From positions 1 to 6,381 of the forward strand of contig DFHU01000051.1 of the NCBI GenBank assembly GCA_002373045.1: a stretch of 6,381 bases of DNA. The letters run 5' to 3'. Each line of letters begins with the position of its first letter. The stretch's first letter is position 1. Under the pieces are notes generated by a model that was not told the DNA's origin, searched no databases, and saw only the letters and a list, made by a program, of their open reading frames with translations. The translations under genes were made by a program, and so were the position numbers. Source of the stretch: Pseudoselenomonas ruminantium. Its GTDB lineage: Bacteria; Bacillota; Negativicutes; Selenomonadales; Selenomonadaceae. Of this stretch, positions 5,492 to 6,381 are shown piece by piece.

Positions 5492-6381
5492 ATGATGAAT
5501 TTCTATTCACCTATTTCCAGAAAAAACTTTCTCAAAGGCAGTCTGGCTCTAACCGCCGGCTTGTTATTGGGTGACCCACAGGCATTCGCTGCATCCACAG
5601 AATATCCCCATTCGCCGGAGGAAGCTACCGGTGAAACAGCCATGCACTATTTATTTGACCGCACGCCCATCGAACCCGCGCAAGTCTTTGACAACCTTTT
5701 CTACATTGGCTCCATCTCCGTAGCTCAATTTGTGGTGCGCACCAGTGAAGGTCTTATCATGATTGACTCCGGCTGGGATGAACAGGATGCAGACTATGCC
5801 GCCGCCAGCATGAAAAAGTTAGGCTTATCCCCTGCCGACACCCGCTATATTCTCCTTACCCACGGCCACAGCGACCACTATGGTGGTGCCCAGTTCTTCA
5901 AGGATAAATATGCACCGCAGGCAAAAATCGGCATTAATATCATTGACAGCAACTGGTATTCGGTAATTCCCGCTCAAAATGCTTTTTCCGGCGTACGTCC
6001 CCATATTGACATTGAGTTGAATGACCGTCAAATCATAACCTTAGGCGACACAAATATTTTTCTCGTACTCACTCCTGGTCATACCCCGGGCTGCCTGTCC
6101 ATGATTGTCCCAGTCACTGACCATGGTGAAGAACATCATGTGGCCATTTGGGGCGGCACCGGCACACCAGCCAATCTGGAAATGAATTACCTCTATCTAA
6201 GCGCAGTAAACTACTTCGCAAAATACACCGCTGATTTCCAGGTTGATGTAGAAATGAGCGCCCATGGCTGGGTAGACGATACCTTTCCCCGTCTGGAAAA
6301 ACTCAAACACCGCCGCCCTGGCCAGCCCCATCCCTTTGTTATCGGTCAGAAAAAATACCGTAAGTATGAAGATGTCTTCCG
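5492..6381 (+). CDS. Exported MBL-fold hydrolase, subclass B3-like (3' end outside the window)
   Basis: The reading frame stays open for 296 codons to the window edge. The N-terminus is a signal peptide: SRKNFLK (9-15), a hydrophobic stretch SLALTAGLLLG and a likely cleavage site AFA-A near residue 33. SRKNFLK resembles the Tat box SRRxFLK but has RK in place of RR, so Tat or Sec export is open. The metal ligands are THGHSDHYGG (H124, H126, D128, H129), TPGHTPG (H197) and SAHGW (H258). The segment IWGGTGTP lacks the usual bridging Asp, as in subclass B3 beta-lactamases, where a His near the end completes the second zinc site. Beta-lactamase activity is not implied. Two ATG codons occur in tandem (5492, 5495); AGGAGG (5480-5485) lies 6 nt and 9 nt before them. 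The gene follows MarR and its two operators. The fold and export are well supported, the substrate is unknown. Confidence 0.88.
   Translation, partial: MMNFYSPISRKNFLKGSLALTAGLLLGDPQAFAASTEYPHSPEEATGETAMHYLFDRTPIEPAQVFDNLFYIGSISVAQFVVRTSEGLIMIDSGWDEQDADYAAASMKKLGLSPADTRYILLTHGHSDHYGGAQFFKDKYAPQAKIGINIIDSNWYSVIPAQNAFSGVRPHIDIELNDRQIITLGDTNIFLVLTPGHTPGCLSMIVPVTDHGEEHHVAIWGGTGTPANLEMNYLYLSAVNYFAKYTADFQVDVEMSAHGWVDDTFPRLEKLKHRRPGQPHPFVIGQKKYRKYEDVF

Noticed and set aside
5825..6031. 68-codon minus-strand frame inside the last MBL gene
   Set aside because: It lies antisense to the conserved metal-binding region, with no ribosome binding site or known domain, so it is a shadow of the real gene.
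1..6381. CRISPR array, tRNA, integrase or prophage signatures
   Set aside because: No regularly spaced direct repeats, cloverleaf, recombinase or phage gene was seen on either strand.

Overview
The window looks like chromosomal DNA of a low-to-mid GC Firmicute. The evidence is strong AGGAGG-type ribosome binding sites, sigma-70/SigA-type promoters, intrinsic hairpin terminators and the local protein families. A Negativicute such as a Selenomonas relative is my best guess, but that is inference and not proven by any marker gene. No tRNA, rRNA, CRISPR array, complete insertion sequence or phage gene is visible.

Layout. (1) 9-898, minus strand: a metallo-beta-lactamase (MBL) fold hydrolase with its own near-consensus promoter. 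(2) About 900-1197: a decayed LysR-type regulator that keeps only its C-terminal end. It points away from the MBL gene, as a regulator next to its target would. A minus-strand terminator lies inside this stretch. (3) 1198-1806, minus strand: a TetR-family repressor. (4) 1807-1959: a compact divergent control region with two overlapping promoters and three copies of a 14-bp palindrome, TAGAAC-NN-GTTYTA. (5) 1960-3324, plus strand: a two-gene operon of a FrnE-like DsbA-family thiol oxidoreductase and a small glyoxalase II-like MBL hydrolase, closed by a 20-bp perfect hairpin at 3361-3410. (6) 3560-4807: an unusual fusion of a leucine carboxyl methyltransferase-type SAM methyltransferase and a C-terminal STAS (anti-sigma-factor antagonist) domain. 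(7) 4992-5417: a MarR-family regulator whose terminator overlaps its stop codon. (8) 5427-5480: two 18-bp operator-like palindromes nested in a larger inverted repeat and covering a promoter. (9) 5492 to the window end: an exported MBL protein with subclass B3-like metal ligands, truncated by the window edge.

Reading the genes together: there are three MBL-fold enzymes of three different subtypes, and each sits beside a different class of one-component regulator (LysR remnant, TetR, MarR). With the DsbA-like oxidoreductase, this suggests a region of inducible chemical-stress or detoxification functions. The substrates cannot be read from the sequence. The best-supported regulatory predictions are TetR acting on the DsbA-MBL operon through three sites, and MarR acting on the exported MBL gene through two sites. 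The most unusual protein is the methyltransferase-STAS fusion.
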